This document shows, piece after piece, positions 44,393-53,153 of a stretch of DNA of 64,000 bases (positions within the stretch are counted from its first letter, which is position 1; every line of letters starts with the position of its first letter). The notes beneath the pieces were generated by a model. It was not told the origin of the DNA. It did no database searches and worked only from the letters and a program-made list of their open reading frames with translations. A program made the position numbers and the translations under genes. The stretch comes from Clostridium sp. (GTDB lineage: Bacteria > Bacillota > Clostridia > Clostridiales > Clostridiaceae), in NCBI RefSeq assembly GCF_017888565.1, contig NZ_JAGHFX010000058.1:186001-250000 (forward strand), in the 5' to 3' direction.

Positions 44393-44639
44393 AAAAAATC
44401 CCTCCTTAAAATGTAGGAGAGAGTATACGACTTTATAGAAGGGTAACGCAAATAAACCTTAAGCCAGTAATCCACTCTCCGTAAATTTTTACACAACAAA
44501 AAAAGACTAATAAAAATCTTAAATTTTATTGTGAATTAAAAATTCTAAAAGTAGATTACATTCTCATGTTTGAAATTACCTTTCCCTTTCTTAAATTTGT
44601 TTTCAGTTTTCATTATAGCACTTTTTTTAGTTATTTCAA
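44393..44639 (-). promoter_or_regulatory. Promoter and long leader of the ABC-F gene
   Basis: On the minus strand TTGAAA (44634-44639), a 16-nt spacer and TATAAT (44612-44617) form a strong promoter. The leader of about 210 nt contains GGGAAAGG followed by a three-codon reading frame ATG-AGA-ATG-stop (Met-Arg-Met, about 44559-44570) and, near the gene, GGAGAGT facing ACTCTCTCC (44474-44480 and 44416-44424). Antibiotic-resistance ABC-F genes are often controlled by ribosome-stalling attenuation, which this layout would allow. Confidence 0.55.
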
Positions 44640-44696
44640 ATGCTTCTATGATATAATTAATAATAAATTATATAGCGTTTAAGAAAAGGTGATTTA

Positions 44697-46649
44697 ATGA
44701 AAAAGACAATAGGAGTTCTTGCTCACGTAGATGCAGGTAAAACTACATTTTCAGAGCAAGTACTTTATCATACAAAAAGCATAAGAAATAGAGGAAGAGT
44801 AGACCATAAAAATTCATTTTTGGATACACATGATATTGAAAAAGAAAGAGGAATTACTATATTTTCAGAACAAGCTACATTTCAAATTGGAAGCTCCGCT
44901 TATTATCTTATAGATACTCCTGGGCATATTGATTTTTCTACAGAAATGGAAAGAGCATTAAGTATATTAGATTATGCGATTTTATTAATTAGTGGGGTAG
45001 AAGGAATACAAGGGCATACTGAGACAATTTGGAATTTACTTAGAAAATACAATATTCCAACCTTTATCTTTATAAATAAGATGGACAGAACAGGAGCTGA
45101 TTTAGAAAGTGTACTTGAAGAAATTAATGAAAATTTAAGTAATGATATATGTCATATAGATTCTATTCATGGAATGAGTGAAGAATTAATAGAATTTATT
45201 TCTGAGAGAAATGAAGATCTTTTAGAAAGATATTTTAATGGTAAGTATGAGGAAGAAATTTGGATTAATGAGTTAAAAAAACTTATAAAAGAAAATAAAG
45301 TATTTCCATGTTTAAGTGGAAGTGCTCTTCAAGATGAAGGAATAGATAATTTTTTGAATATATTCAATGAACTTACATATACAAATTATGATGAAGAGGA
45401 AGAGTTTGCAGGAAGAGTTCATAAAATACGATATGATAATAATGGAACTAGAATTACTTTTATAAAAGCTATTAGTGGGAGTCTTAAAGTAAGAGATGAA
45501 ATTACTTATGGAGTGTTAGATGAAGAAATAACTGAAAAAATAAGTAGTATAAGGCTTTATAATAGTAATAAGTTCACAACAGTTGAAAAAGTATCAGCTG
45601 GAGATATTTTTGCTGTAACAGGAATTACTAAAGCAATGCCAGGAGAAGGTATAGGAAAAAATAGAGAAAACATTCAATTTAATATGATCCCAACATTAAT
45701 GTCAAAAGTTATTATTGATAAATCATATAATGTAAAAGAAGTTTTAGGCTATTTTAGAATATTAGAAAATGAAGATCCAGCATTAAATGTGATATGGAAT
45801 GAAACACATCAAGAAATTCAAGTGTCTATTATGGGCAAGATTCAACTTGAAGTACTTAAAGAAGTTGCATTAAATAGATTTAATTTAAAAGTAGAATTTG
45901 GTCCTTGTGAAATCATGTATAAGGAAACCATAGATAATAAGACATATGGATATGGGCATTTTGAGCCATTAAAACACTATGCTGAAGTTCATTTGAAAAT
46001 AGAACCTAACAAAAGAGGAGAAGGAATAACTTTTGAAAATAAATGTCATGCTGATGATTTAACTACAGGAAACCAAAACTTAATTAAGACACATATTTTT
46101 GAAAGAAATCATCATGGACTTTTAACAGCTTCACCAATTACAGACATAAAAATAACTCTATTAACTGGTAGAGCACATAATAAACATACTGAAGGTGGAG
46201 ATTTTAGAGAAGCTACATTTAGGGCAATAAGACAAGGATTAGAAAAAGCTAATAATATACTACTTGAACCATTCTATAAGTTTAAAATAGATGTAGAACT
46301 TGATTATATGGGGAAGGTTATATCTGATATTCAAAGGTTAAATGGAGAATTTGATCCACCAGAAACAAGACTAAATAAGGTTTCTATAACAGGAAGAGGG
46401 CCAGTATCTACATTTATGGATTATAGCTCAGAAATACTTACCTTTACTAAAGGCAAAGGTAGTGTAAGTTTAATATTTGAGGGATATGATGTATGTCACA
46501 ATACAGAAGAAGCAATTAATAAAATAGGATATGATAAAAATGCCGATATAGAATATTCATCAAGTTCTATTTTCTGTTCAAAGGGACAGGGGTTTGTAGT
46601 TCCTTGGGATAAGGTTGAAGAATATATTCATTGTGAAGTAAAAGAATAA
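44697..46649 (+). CDS. TetM/TetB(P)-type ribosome-protection GTPase
   Basis: 650 residues, the length of Tet(M/O) proteins and shorter than EF-G. G1 AHVDAGKTT, G2 ERGIT, G3 DTPGH, G4 NKMD. Domains II-V follow, including DFREATFRAIRQGLEKA and EFDPPETRLNKVSITGRGP. Such proteins bind the ribosome in place of EF-G and release tetracycline. It has chromosome-like base composition, no mobile-element flank and a divergent ABC-F partner, so it is probably an intrinsic, possibly low-level or differently tuned, member. An extended -10 (TGATATAAT, 44649-44657) precedes it. Confidence 0.85.
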   Translation: MKKTIGVLAHVDAGKTTFSEQVLYHTKSIRNRGRVDHKNSFLDTHDIEKERGITIFSEQATFQIGSSAYYLIDTPGHIDFSTEMERALSILDYAILLISGVEGIQGHTETIWNLLRKYNIPTFIFINKMDRTGADLESVLEEINENLSNDICHIDSIHGMSEELIEFISERNEDLLERYFNGKYEEEIWINELKKLIKENKVFPCLSGSALQDEGIDNFLNIFNELTYTNYDEEEEFAGRVHKIRYDNNGTRITFIKAISGSLKVRDEITYGVLDEEITEKISSIRLYNSNKFTTVEKVSAGDIFAVTGITKAMPGEGIGKNRENIQFNMIPTLMSKVIIDKSYNVKEVLGYFRILENEDPALNVIWNETHQEIQVSIMGKIQLEVLKEVALNRFNLKVEFGPCEIMYKETIDNKTYGYGHFEPLKHYAEVHLKIEPNKRGEGITFENKCHADDLTTGNQNLIKTHIFERNHHGLLTASPITDIKITLLTGRAHNKHTEGGDFREATFRAIRQGLEKANNILLEPFYKFKIDVELDYMGKVISDIQRLNGEFDPPETRLNKVSITGRGPVSTFMDYSSEILTFTKGKGSVSLIFEGYDVCHNTEEAINKIGYDKNADIEYSSSSIFCSKGQGFVVPWDKVEEYIHCEVKE

Positions 46650-46679
46650 AAGGTAGAACAATATAAGTTGTTCTACCTT
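46650..46679. terminator. Hairpin between convergent genes
   Basis: AAGGTAGAACAA (46650-46661) pairs perfectly with TTGTTCTACCTT (46668-46679). It overlaps the last codons of the minus-strand gene. Confidence 0.8.
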
Positions 46680-47386
46680 AATTCTAAGTTTTTTAAAACC
46701 CATTGTAGTTTTTCAAAGTCAAATGATAAAGTTGCAACCATTGAGTATTCATTACTTTTATTATAATTTCCTATATATACTGTAGTTTCAGTAGTATTTC
46801 CGGATTCCTTAAGTACAATTAGGTCTTTAATATAATCTTTATCAAAGTTATATTTAGTGCCATTAAAAGAAAAGCCACCTAAACTTAACACTTCAAAATA
46901 TAGCTTATCTAAAAAATAGGATCCAGCAGATATAGCTGGACTTAAATCGCCAGCTTTAAGATCTTTAATATCAGTAATTATCCATTTATTATCTTTATAT
47001 TCAAAGATTACATTACAGTTAGTATTAATTTTAATATCTGAATAACTTATAATTAAATCTGTGGTTAAAGAACGTGTACTTCTATTAATATTATTTAGAT
47101 CGTTTACGTCAAATATATTACTATACATTGGATTAGATTCAGATAATTTATAATCTATAGCAGCTTTTTTAATTTTTTCATTTACAGAATCATCTATATA
47201 TAATATTTTTATGGCTTCTTCTTTAGATAATTCAGGAATGTATAATAAGTTCTTTAGTAGAAATGAAGTTAATACAGATACTGCAATTAGAATCATTAAA
47301 ATAATAGCTAATATAAATTTAATTTTAGGTGTAATAGTTTTTTTCTTTTCTTTATTAAAAACTATATTGTTACTATAGTTATTCAT
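46673..47386 (-). CDS. Bitopic membrane protein, unknown
   Basis: 237 residues. A basic cytoplasmic start (NKEKKKTITPK), one membrane segment (about 25-48; FILAIILMILIAVSVL) and an extracytoplasmic region of about 190 residues rich in beta strands and Asn/Asp. CNVIFEYKDNKWIITDIKDL looks like an NTF2-like or DUF4878-type module, but this is weak. ATG 47386 has GGAGG behind it. It is divergent from the YcxB-like gene. I do not recognise the family. Confidence 0.65.
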   Translation of the reverse strand: MNNYSNNIVFNKEKKKTITPKIKFILAIILMILIAVSVLTSFLLKNLLYIPELSKEEAIKILYIDDSVNEKIKKAAIDYKLSESNPMYSNIFDVNDLNNINRSTRSLTTDLIISYSDIKINTNCNVIFEYKDNKWIITDIKDLKAGDLSPAISAGSYFLDKLYFEVLSLGGFSFNGTKYNFDKDYIKDLIVLKESGNTTETTVYIGNYNKSNEYSMVATLSFDFEKLQWVLKNLELR

Positions 47387-47473
47387 ATATGCCTCCTAAA
47401 ATATTTATAAGTTAGAAAATGTGTTACAATAATTATATAGTAAATATTAATTAATATAAAGAGGTGATTATTA

Positions 47474-48019
47474 ATGATTATGAAATTTAGATATAATGAT
47501 AATGATTATATGGAGTTAAATTACTTCGTTAATAACGAGAGAGGTGTTATAAAAAGAGGAAGAATTCTTAATGCTATAATTTACCCTACATTACTTTTGA
47601 TAATTATATTATCTCTTGTTGAAATATTAGAGGGATATACTATTGTTCCGCTGATATTTTGGATAATTTTTACGGTTGTTTGGGTTATCTTTAATAAGGA
47701 CATCTATAAACACATGGTTAACAGAACATCTAAATTTATAATAAAAGATCCTAATTTAAAAGGGATAGATTATTTTAGAGACACAATAATTACTTTAAGT
47801 GATGAAGGAATAAAAAAAGAAATAGACGGAATATGTCTAAATGTTACATGGGAATCTATTGAGAAAGCTTATGTTATGGAAAAAAATATTTTTATAAGAC
47901 TTGTTAATTCAACTTTTATTAATATACCATTAAGGATCTTTAAAAATGATGAAGAAAAAGAAAATCTTTTAAGATATTTAGATGATCATATTAAAAATGA
48001 TTATGTATCCATAGATTAA
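47474..48019 (+). CDS. YcxB-like membrane protein
   Basis: 181 residues with two adjacent membrane segments (about 33-51 and 56-75) flanked by soluble parts. The C-terminal half (DTIITLSDEGIKKEIDGICL, WESIEKAYVMEKNIFIRL, NIPLRIFKNDEEKENLL) is the YcxB domain, related to PH-like membrane-associated domains. Function unknown. ATG 47474 behind GAGGTGA; ATG 47480 is an alternative. It is followed 45 nt later by a GNAT gene. Confidence 0.75.
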   Translation: MIMKFRYNDNDYMELNYFVNNERGVIKRGRILNAIIYPTLLLIIILSLVEILEGYTIVPLIFWIIFTVVWVIFNKDIYKHMVNRTSKFIIKDPNLKGIDYFRDTIITLSDEGIKKEIDGICLNVTWESIEKAYVMEKNIFIRLVNSTFINIPLRIFKNDEEKENLLRYLDDHIKNDYVSID

Positions 48020-48064
48020 AATAAATTCATTATATTAAGCAATTTGTATTGGAGAAGGGTTTTT

Positions 48065-48625
48065 ATGTATAAAGAAATAAAATTAAAAAATGGGGAAAAT
48101 TTAATTTTAAGAAAAGCAGAAGTTAATGATGCTGAAAAGATGATTGAATATTTAAATATAGTTGGCGGCGAAAGTGATAATTTGCTATTTGGAGAAAATG
48201 AGTTTCATTTAAGTATAGATCAAGAAAAATCATATTTAGAAAATATGGCTAACCAAGAAACTTCTATGATGCTAGTAGGAATAATAAATAAAAAAATAGT
48301 AAGTATAGCGCAAATATCCACATCAAATAGAAAAAGAATATCTCATAATGCAGAAATTGCTATTTCAGTAAAAAAAGAATATTGGGGGTTTTCTATCGGA
48401 AGTGAAGTAATGAAAACACTAATAGACTTTGCTAAAAATACTAAAAAAATAAAGAATATAAGCCTAGGAGTAAAGGCAAACAATACAAAAGCAAGAAATT
48501 TGTATAGAAAGTTTGGATTTAAAGAAGTAGGATTTCATAAGAATTTCTTTTATGTTAATGATGAATATGATGATGAGATATTAATGGACTTATATATTTA
48601 TAATAATGAAAGAGTGAAAGAATGA
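48065..48625 (+). CDS. GNAT acetyltransferase, RimL-like
   Basis: 186 residues from ATG 48065, behind GGAGAAGGG; a longer in-frame TTG at 48044 precedes the ribosome binding site. ENLILRKAEVNDAEKMIEYL at the N-terminus and SVKKEYWGFSIGSEVMKTLI as the acetyl-CoA loop, then GVKANNTKARNLYRKFGFKE, are typical of RimJ/RimL-type or L-amino-acid GNAT proteins. Substrate unknown. The stop codon lies 6 nt before the structured element at 48631. Confidence 0.85.
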   Translation: MYKEIKLKNGENLILRKAEVNDAEKMIEYLNIVGGESDNLLFGENEFHLSIDQEKSYLENMANQETSMMLVGIINKKIVSIAQISTSNRKRISHNAEIAISVKKEYWGFSIGSEVMKTLIDFAKNTKKIKNISLGVKANNTKARNLYRKFGFKEVGFHKNFFYVNDEYDDEILMDLYIYNNERVKE

Positions 48626-48630
48626 AAAAA

Positions 48631-48740
48631 GTGAAAGAGTTAAGGGGAAAATCCTTAGGCACTTTGAAATATAGAGTGCTTGGCAGAAATTAAATTTGGT
48701 TTTGAATAGCAAAACATCATTAATTTCTACACTCTTTCAC
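48631..48740. other. Predicted four-way-junction inverted-repeat element
   Basis: The outer 10-bp stem GTGAAAGAGT (48631-48640) / ACTCTTTCAC (48731-48740) closes three hairpins: TAAGG/CCTTA (48641-48645/48653-48657), GCACT/AGTGC (48659-48663/48675-48679), and a long arm AGAAATTAA/TTAATTTCT (48685-48693/48720-48728) with inner GTTTTG/CAAAAC (48699-48704/48710-48715). All pairs are perfect. It lies between convergent genes, so it may be a bidirectional terminator, a structured RNA, or a small palindromic repeat. Confidence 0.6.
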
Positions 48741-48753
48741 TATTAACTTTTCA

Positions 48754-49401
48754 CTAAAACAAATGTGCCAAAAGTTTATTTTCATCTTCAAAAACAGTAA
48801 TAGTAAAGTAGTTCCAAGGGACTACTGTTGCTCCTATTCTTGAAATTGCAACTCTTATTTTAAAACTATGTCCGGAATTTGTATTAGGATCTAAACCCTC
48901 GTAAGTTACTCTATCTAATCGAACTACCATTTCTTCTCCACTAGGAAGATCCATTTGACTTCTTAATGAAGCTAGATCCTTTATTAGTTTTTCTTTATCT
49001 TCTTCAGAAATAGCTTGATAACCTTTTTCATTAATATCGCTATATGATATTAAATAGTTATATATAGAAGTATCTTCATTTAAGTAAGCATATAATAAAT
49101 CATTTATAAAATCTATTTCTTTATACTCACCAGAAGTATAGTGAATAGATGTTTGATCATCATAAATATTAGCTCCTTTTTCTATTAAATTTAGATCTTT
49201 AGTTGAAGAATATGATTTTCCAAAAGCCTCAAAAGAAGTAGGAACTTTCGGTGCTTCCTCTGTAGTTTCATCAAGATTAGTATTTTCTTCAATAGGATTA
49301 TTTTTAGTTGTATTATCTTGTGAGTTTGAATTCTTACAAGCAGTAAAATTAAGAGAAATTAATAATGAAATCAATAATAAAAATATTTTCTTTTTTCTCA
49401 T
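48754..49401 (-). CDS. Putative lipoprotein, unknown
   Basis: 215 residues. The signal peptide ends in a lipobox with Cys22 (SLNFTAC), followed by a Asn/Thr/Glu linker to about residue 60. The mature domain contains ALYGS-free hydrophilic strands such as FEAFGKSYSSTKDLNLIEKG, YLISYSDINEKGYQAISEED and GHSFKIRVAISRIGATVVPW. I do not recognise a family. ATG 49401 with GGAGGT upstream. It has its own unit facing the GNAT gene. Confidence 0.72.
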   Translation of the reverse strand: MRKKKIFLLLISLLISLNFTACKNSNSQDNTTKNNPIEENTNLDETTEEAPKVPTSFEAFGKSYSSTKDLNLIEKGANIYDDQTSIHYTSGEYKEIDFINDLLYAYLNEDTSIYNYLISYSDINEKGYQAISEEDKEKLIKDLASLRSQMDLPSGEEMVVRLDRVTYEGLDPNTNSGHSFKIRVAISRIGATVVPWNYFTITVFEDENKLLAHLF

Positions 49402-49610
49402 AGAACCTCCTAGATTAGATAATTATACCAAATGTATATGTAAATTTATTTTATGATAAAACTTAAGAAAAGTAAATTGTAAAAGGAAAACCTTTAAATA
49501 ATGTTTAAATTTAAAAAAATATTTATAAATTGAACAATTAGTTGATAAAAAGTAATTTCATAAATATAATTAAACATATATTAAATAAATTTAAAATAGG
49601 AGGACAAGAA

Positions 49611-49994
49611 ATGTCAGTTAAAATGTTACACACTTGTATAAGAGTTAAGGACTTAGAAAAGTCATTAAAGTTTTATAAAGAAGCATTAGATTTAATAGAA
49701 ACTAGAAGAAAAGAATATCCAGAACATAAATTCAGCCTTGTTTATTTATCTAATGAAGAAGGTGGATATGAAATAGAACTAACTTATAATTACGATGTTG
49801 AAAAGCCTTATGACTTAGGAAATGGGTTTAGCCATATTGCAGTTGAAGCTGAAGATCTAGAGGGCATGAGAGAAAAGCACATAGCTTTAGGATATGAAGT
49901 AACTCCATTTAAAGGGCTTCCTGGAACAAAACCTTCATATTACTTTGTAACAGATCCAGATGGATATAAAATTGAAGTAATAAGAGCTAAATAA
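49611..49994 (+). CDS. Glyoxalase I-like VOC protein
   Basis: 127 residues from ATG 49611, behind AGGAGGA; longer frames upstream lack a ribosome binding site. MLHTCIRVKDLEKSLKFYKE with the first metal His, YEIELTYNYD with Glu, FSHIAVEAEDL with the second His and YYFVTDPDGYKIEVIRAK with the last Glu make the complete four-ligand metal site of lactoylglutathione lyase. Clostridia of this kind generally lack glutathione, so another thiol or substrate is likely. Confidence 0.88.
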   Translation: MSVKMLHTCIRVKDLEKSLKFYKEALDLIETRRKEYPEHKFSLVYLSNEEGGYEIELTYNYDVEKPYDLGNGFSHIAVEAEDLEGMREKHIALGYEVTPFKGLPGTKPSYYFVTDPDGYKIEVIRAK

Positions 49995-49999
49995 ATTTA

Positions 50000-50043
50000 A
50001 ATAAGTCTAGTAACCTCACAAAAGTTACTAGACTTATTTTTAT
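50000..50043 (+). terminator. Terminator after the glyoxalase-like gene
   Basis: AATAAGTCTAGTAAC (50000-50014) pairs perfectly with GTTACTAGACTTATT (50024-50038), followed by T residues. Confidence 0.92.
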
Positions 50044-50134
50044 ATATAATACACAAACTACTAAAAATAAATATTATAGAAGTTTAAATAAATATATAAC
50101 ATTTAATTAAATTATAAGTAAGTTTTAAGTAAAT

Positions 50135-50221
50135 TATATTGTTTAAATAAATTCAGTATTTTAATAAAAATATATAGTTTTAAACAATATATGATTTCAA
50201 TTTTGTTATATAATTAAACAA
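50135..50221 (+). promoter_or_regulatory. Rex-like sites upstream of ldh
   Basis: An exact 13-bp inverted repeat TATATTGTTTAAA (50135-50147) / TTTAAACAATATA (50179-50191), then TTGTTATATAATTAAACAA (50203-50221), which is one base off the clostridial Rex pattern TTGTTA-N6-TAACAA and contains a -10-like TATAAT. Rex is the NADH/NAD sensor that represses fermentation genes. The rest of the 350-nt gap before ldh is AT-rich with no gene. Confidence 0.5.
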
Positions 50222-50395
50222 GTATATTAATTATATAATATGCTAATAATTCTAATTGGATAGAATATTAATTTAAACATATATATGAAGTTATATAATA
50301 AAAATTATTAGAGAAAAGTATAAATTAATAAATAATTAGTATATAATAGAAATAAATGATAATAAATTTAAATAAAGGATGAAGGAGTATTATAT

Positions 50396-51334
50396 ATGAG
50401 TAAAATATCAATAATTGGAGCAGGGTCAATTGGAGCAACTACTGCCTTTGCCTTACTACAAAAGGAAGTAGCAAGAGAAATAGTTATTAATGATATTAAC
50501 CAAGAAAAGGCACTAGGGGAAGTTCTTGATTTAATGCATGGTAGTTCTTTAAATAGTCCTTGCAATGTTACATTAGGATCTTTAGAAGATACTAAAGATT
50601 CAGATATAATAATTATAACTGCTGGTGTTGCACAAAAGCCAGGAGAAACTAGACTAGACTTGGTAGACAAAAACTATAAAATATTTAAAAGCTTTGTTCC
50701 AACAATAGCAAAATTAAGCCCTAATGCAATATTACTAGTTGTATCAAATCCAGTAGATATACTAGCATATATGACTTACAAATTATCTGGATTCCCTAAA
50801 GAAAGAGTCATTGGTTCAGGAACAGTTTTAGATACAACAAGATTAAGAAGTTTACTTGGAAAATACTTTGGTATTGATGGAAGAATTGTTCAAGGCTATG
50901 TTTTAGGAGAACATGGAGATAGTGAATTTGTTCCATGGTCGTCATTAACAATAGGTAATATTCCAATAAAGGACTTCTCAGAACAATTGAAAATAGAATG
51001 GGATGAAGCAACAGAAAAAGTCATTGCTGATGATGTTAAAAATGCAGCCTATGAAGTTATTAATAGAAAAGGAGCTACTGCCTTTTCAGTTGCAGCAGTT
51101 CTTACAAGAATAGTAGAAGCATTTTTAAAGGATGAAAAAACTGTGCTATCAGTATCTACGTTATTAAATGATTATTTAGGTGTTACTAACACATATTTAA
51201 GTGTTCCAACAATAGTAGGTAAAAATGGAGTAGAGAAAGTATTAAATATAGAATTATCAGAAGATGAAAAAGAAAAATTCATTTCATCCGCTAAGATAAT
51301 GAAAGAATATATTGATAGAATTAATAATAATTAG
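50396..51334 (+). CDS. ldh: L-lactate dehydrogenase
   Basis: 312 residues, usual length. The NAD loop is IIGAGSIGATTAFAL, DINQEKALGEVLDLMHG carries the acidic residue that selects NAD, SNPVDILAYMTYKLSG and VIGSGTVLDTTRLRSLLG include the substrate Arg, and GEHGDSEFVPWSS holds the catalytic His. It reduces pyruvate to L-lactate and regenerates NAD during fermentation. ATG 50396 behind GAAGGAG. Rex-like sites upstream suggest redox control. An own terminator follows. Confidence 0.96.
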   Translation: MSKISIIGAGSIGATTAFALLQKEVAREIVINDINQEKALGEVLDLMHGSSLNSPCNVTLGSLEDTKDSDIIIITAGVAQKPGETRLDLVDKNYKIFKSFVPTIAKLSPNAILLVVSNPVDILAYMTYKLSGFPKERVIGSGTVLDTTRLRSLLGKYFGIDGRIVQGYVLGEHGDSEFVPWSSLTIGNIPIKDFSEQLKIEWDEATEKVIADDVKNAAYEVINRKGATAFSVAAVLTRIVEAFLKDEKTVLSVSTLLNDYLGVTNTYLSVPTIVGKNGVEKVLNIELSEDEKEKFISSAKIMKEYIDRINNN

Positions 51335-51350
51335 AGTTGAAATTAAAATC

Positions 51351-51386
51351 AAAAGGTATGGAATTTTTTATTCCATACCTTTTGCA
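51351..51386 (+). terminator. Terminator after ldh
   Basis: AAAAGGTATGGAA (51351-51363) pairs with TTCCATACCTTTT (51371-51383) around a TTTTTTA loop. Confidence 0.85.
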
Positions 51387-51603
51387 GTTTTATTTTATAT
51401 TATTTCTAAAAAAATAAGTATACTTAAAAATAACAATAATATAATTCTTTATATATTATGTTACATGTTTCAATCATTTATATTTTAGTTAAATATTAAA
51501 TCTTTATTGTAACGTATATTAAGTTTTAAAATAAAAAATACAAGCATATTATAAATTAGAAATTATATTCAAATAAAATACTATTAATGAAAGGTATGGA
51601 GCA

Positions 51604-52998
51604 ATGAAGAGTATTAATCTAAAAGAGCTTTTTAAAAATAAAATTACAGGAAACATAATTATTATGATGACAGCAATTATATTTATATACTTACTTATAT
51701 CAGTATTTTTTACAAATCATTTCTTTTTCAACACAAAGATAAATGGAATTAATATATCATTAAAGTCATATGAAGATGTACAAGATATATTAAAAAGCTC
51801 TTTAAATGATTACAAGTTACAAATAATAGAAAGAGATAGGAAAGTAGAAGAAATATTAGGAAAAGATATAGGATTACAGTACAACGAAAAAAATAGTGTG
51901 TCTAATGTTCAAAAGGTACAAGCTCCTTTAAAGTGGATTGTATCATTAATAAAAAATCAAGATTACTATGTAGATGATTTAGTTACTTATAATAGGGATA
52001 ATTTAAAAAATAAAATTAAAGAACTAGAGTGCTTAAATAAAGATATTATAGAGCCTAAGAATGTTGGATTTAAATATTCAAATGGTTCATATGAATTAAT
52101 TGAAGAAGTTTATGGGAATAAGGTAGAAGAAGAGAAATTATATGAAGCTATAGAGAACAGCATATTAAATGGAGACTTAGAAGTAGATTTGGATGTGAAA
52201 TTGTGTTATGAAAATCCAGAGTATACAATAAATTCTGAAAAGACAATGGAAACTCAATATATACTAAATAAATATGTATCAACTAAAATAACATATTTAT
52301 TTGGAAATAAGAGCGAAGTTTTAGATGGAAGTATAATAAATGAATGGCTTACTGTTGATGATAATTTAGAAGTAATAATAAATGAAGAATCAGTAAAAGA
52401 TTATGTCTTAGAGTTAAGTGCTAAATATAACACAGTTGGAATAGCAAGAAATTTTAAATCTTCCACAGGAAAAATGGTTGAGGTTAAAGGCGGATATTAT
52501 GGATGGAAAATTAATTATGTAGCTGAAACAAGGATGTTACTTGAAAATATAAAGCTTGGAGCAGTTCTTGAAAAAGAACCAATCTATACACAAAGAGCTT
52601 TAAATAGAAATGAAGATGATATAGGGGATACCTATGTAGAAATCAATATAACAAGTCAGCATTTATGGTTTTATAAAGATGGTAAGCTTATTACTCAAGG
52701 GGATGTGGTAACTGGAGATCCTGGAAAAGGTTATTCAACTAAACTTGGAACGTATATGCTTAATTATAAACAAAAAGAAGCAACTTTAAGAGGTCCAAAT
52801 TACGAAGCTAAAGTAACATATTGGATGCCTTTCAATGGTAATATAGGAATTCATGATGCGAGTTGGAGACATTCTTTTGGAGGTGGAATATATAAAGTGA
52901 ATGGAACTCATGGTTGTGTAAACTCTCCATCATACTTAGCAAAAACTATTTTTGAGAATATAGAGGATGGAACCCCTGTTATTTGCTATGAAGAATAG
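51604..52998 (+). CDS. Membrane-anchored L,D-transpeptidase (YkuD) with PGBD4 domains
   Basis: 464 residues. An N-terminal membrane segment (about 18-38) leads to an extracytoplasmic region with putative peptidoglycan-binding PG4 repeats (FNTKINGINISLKSYEDVQD and later segments, about 45-330). The C-terminal YkuD domain (about 340-464) shows YVEINITSQHLWFYKDGKL, GIHDASWRH and the catalytic HGCVNSPS (Cys about 438). It makes 3-3 crosslinks or attaches proteins in the wall. ATG 51604 follows AAGGTATGGAG. The gene stands alone. Confidence 0.92.
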   Translation: MKSINLKELFKNKITGNIIIMMTAIIFIYLLISVFFTNHFFFNTKINGINISLKSYEDVQDILKSSLNDYKLQIIERDRKVEEILGKDIGLQYNEKNSVSNVQKVQAPLKWIVSLIKNQDYYVDDLVTYNRDNLKNKIKELECLNKDIIEPKNVGFKYSNGSYELIEEVYGNKVEEEKLYEAIENSILNGDLEVDLDVKLCYENPEYTINSEKTMETQYILNKYVSTKITYLFGNKSEVLDGSIINEWLTVDDNLEVIINEESVKDYVLELSAKYNTVGIARNFKSSTGKMVEVKGGYYGWKINYVAETRMLLENIKLGAVLEKEPIYTQRALNRNEDDIGDTYVEINITSQHLWFYKDGKLITQGDVVTGDPGKGYSTKLGTYMLNYKQKEATLRGPNYEAKVTYWMPFNGNIGIHDASWRHSFGGGIYKVNGTHGCVNSPSYLAKTIFENIEDGTPVICYEE

Positions 52999-53153
52999 AA
53001 ATATTGCAAGAAGTTTTGTCGATACCATTGCATCAAAATATGAAAAAGTAAAATATTATTTATAGAAAAATTGTTACTTAAAAAGATAATCTTATGGGTA
53101 AAATATATTTTGAAACGTTGAGATGAATTTAGATTATATTTTGGAGGTGCTCT

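Noticed and set aside
44697..46649. Recently acquired tetracycline-resistance determinant
   Set aside because: No transposase, integrase or conjugation genes lie near it and its base composition matches the neighbours; an intrinsic homologue is more likely.
48631..48740. Cloverleaf-like fold as a tRNA gene
   Set aside because: The outer stem is 10 bp, there is no TTC-loop sequence, no plausible anticodon arm of 5 bp plus 7-nt loop in the right place, and arm sizes do not fit a tRNA.
48605..48760. CRISPR-like or tandem repeat array from GTGAAAGAG words
   Set aside because: Only irregular short repeats with no spacers of constant size; better explained by the inverted-repeat structure.
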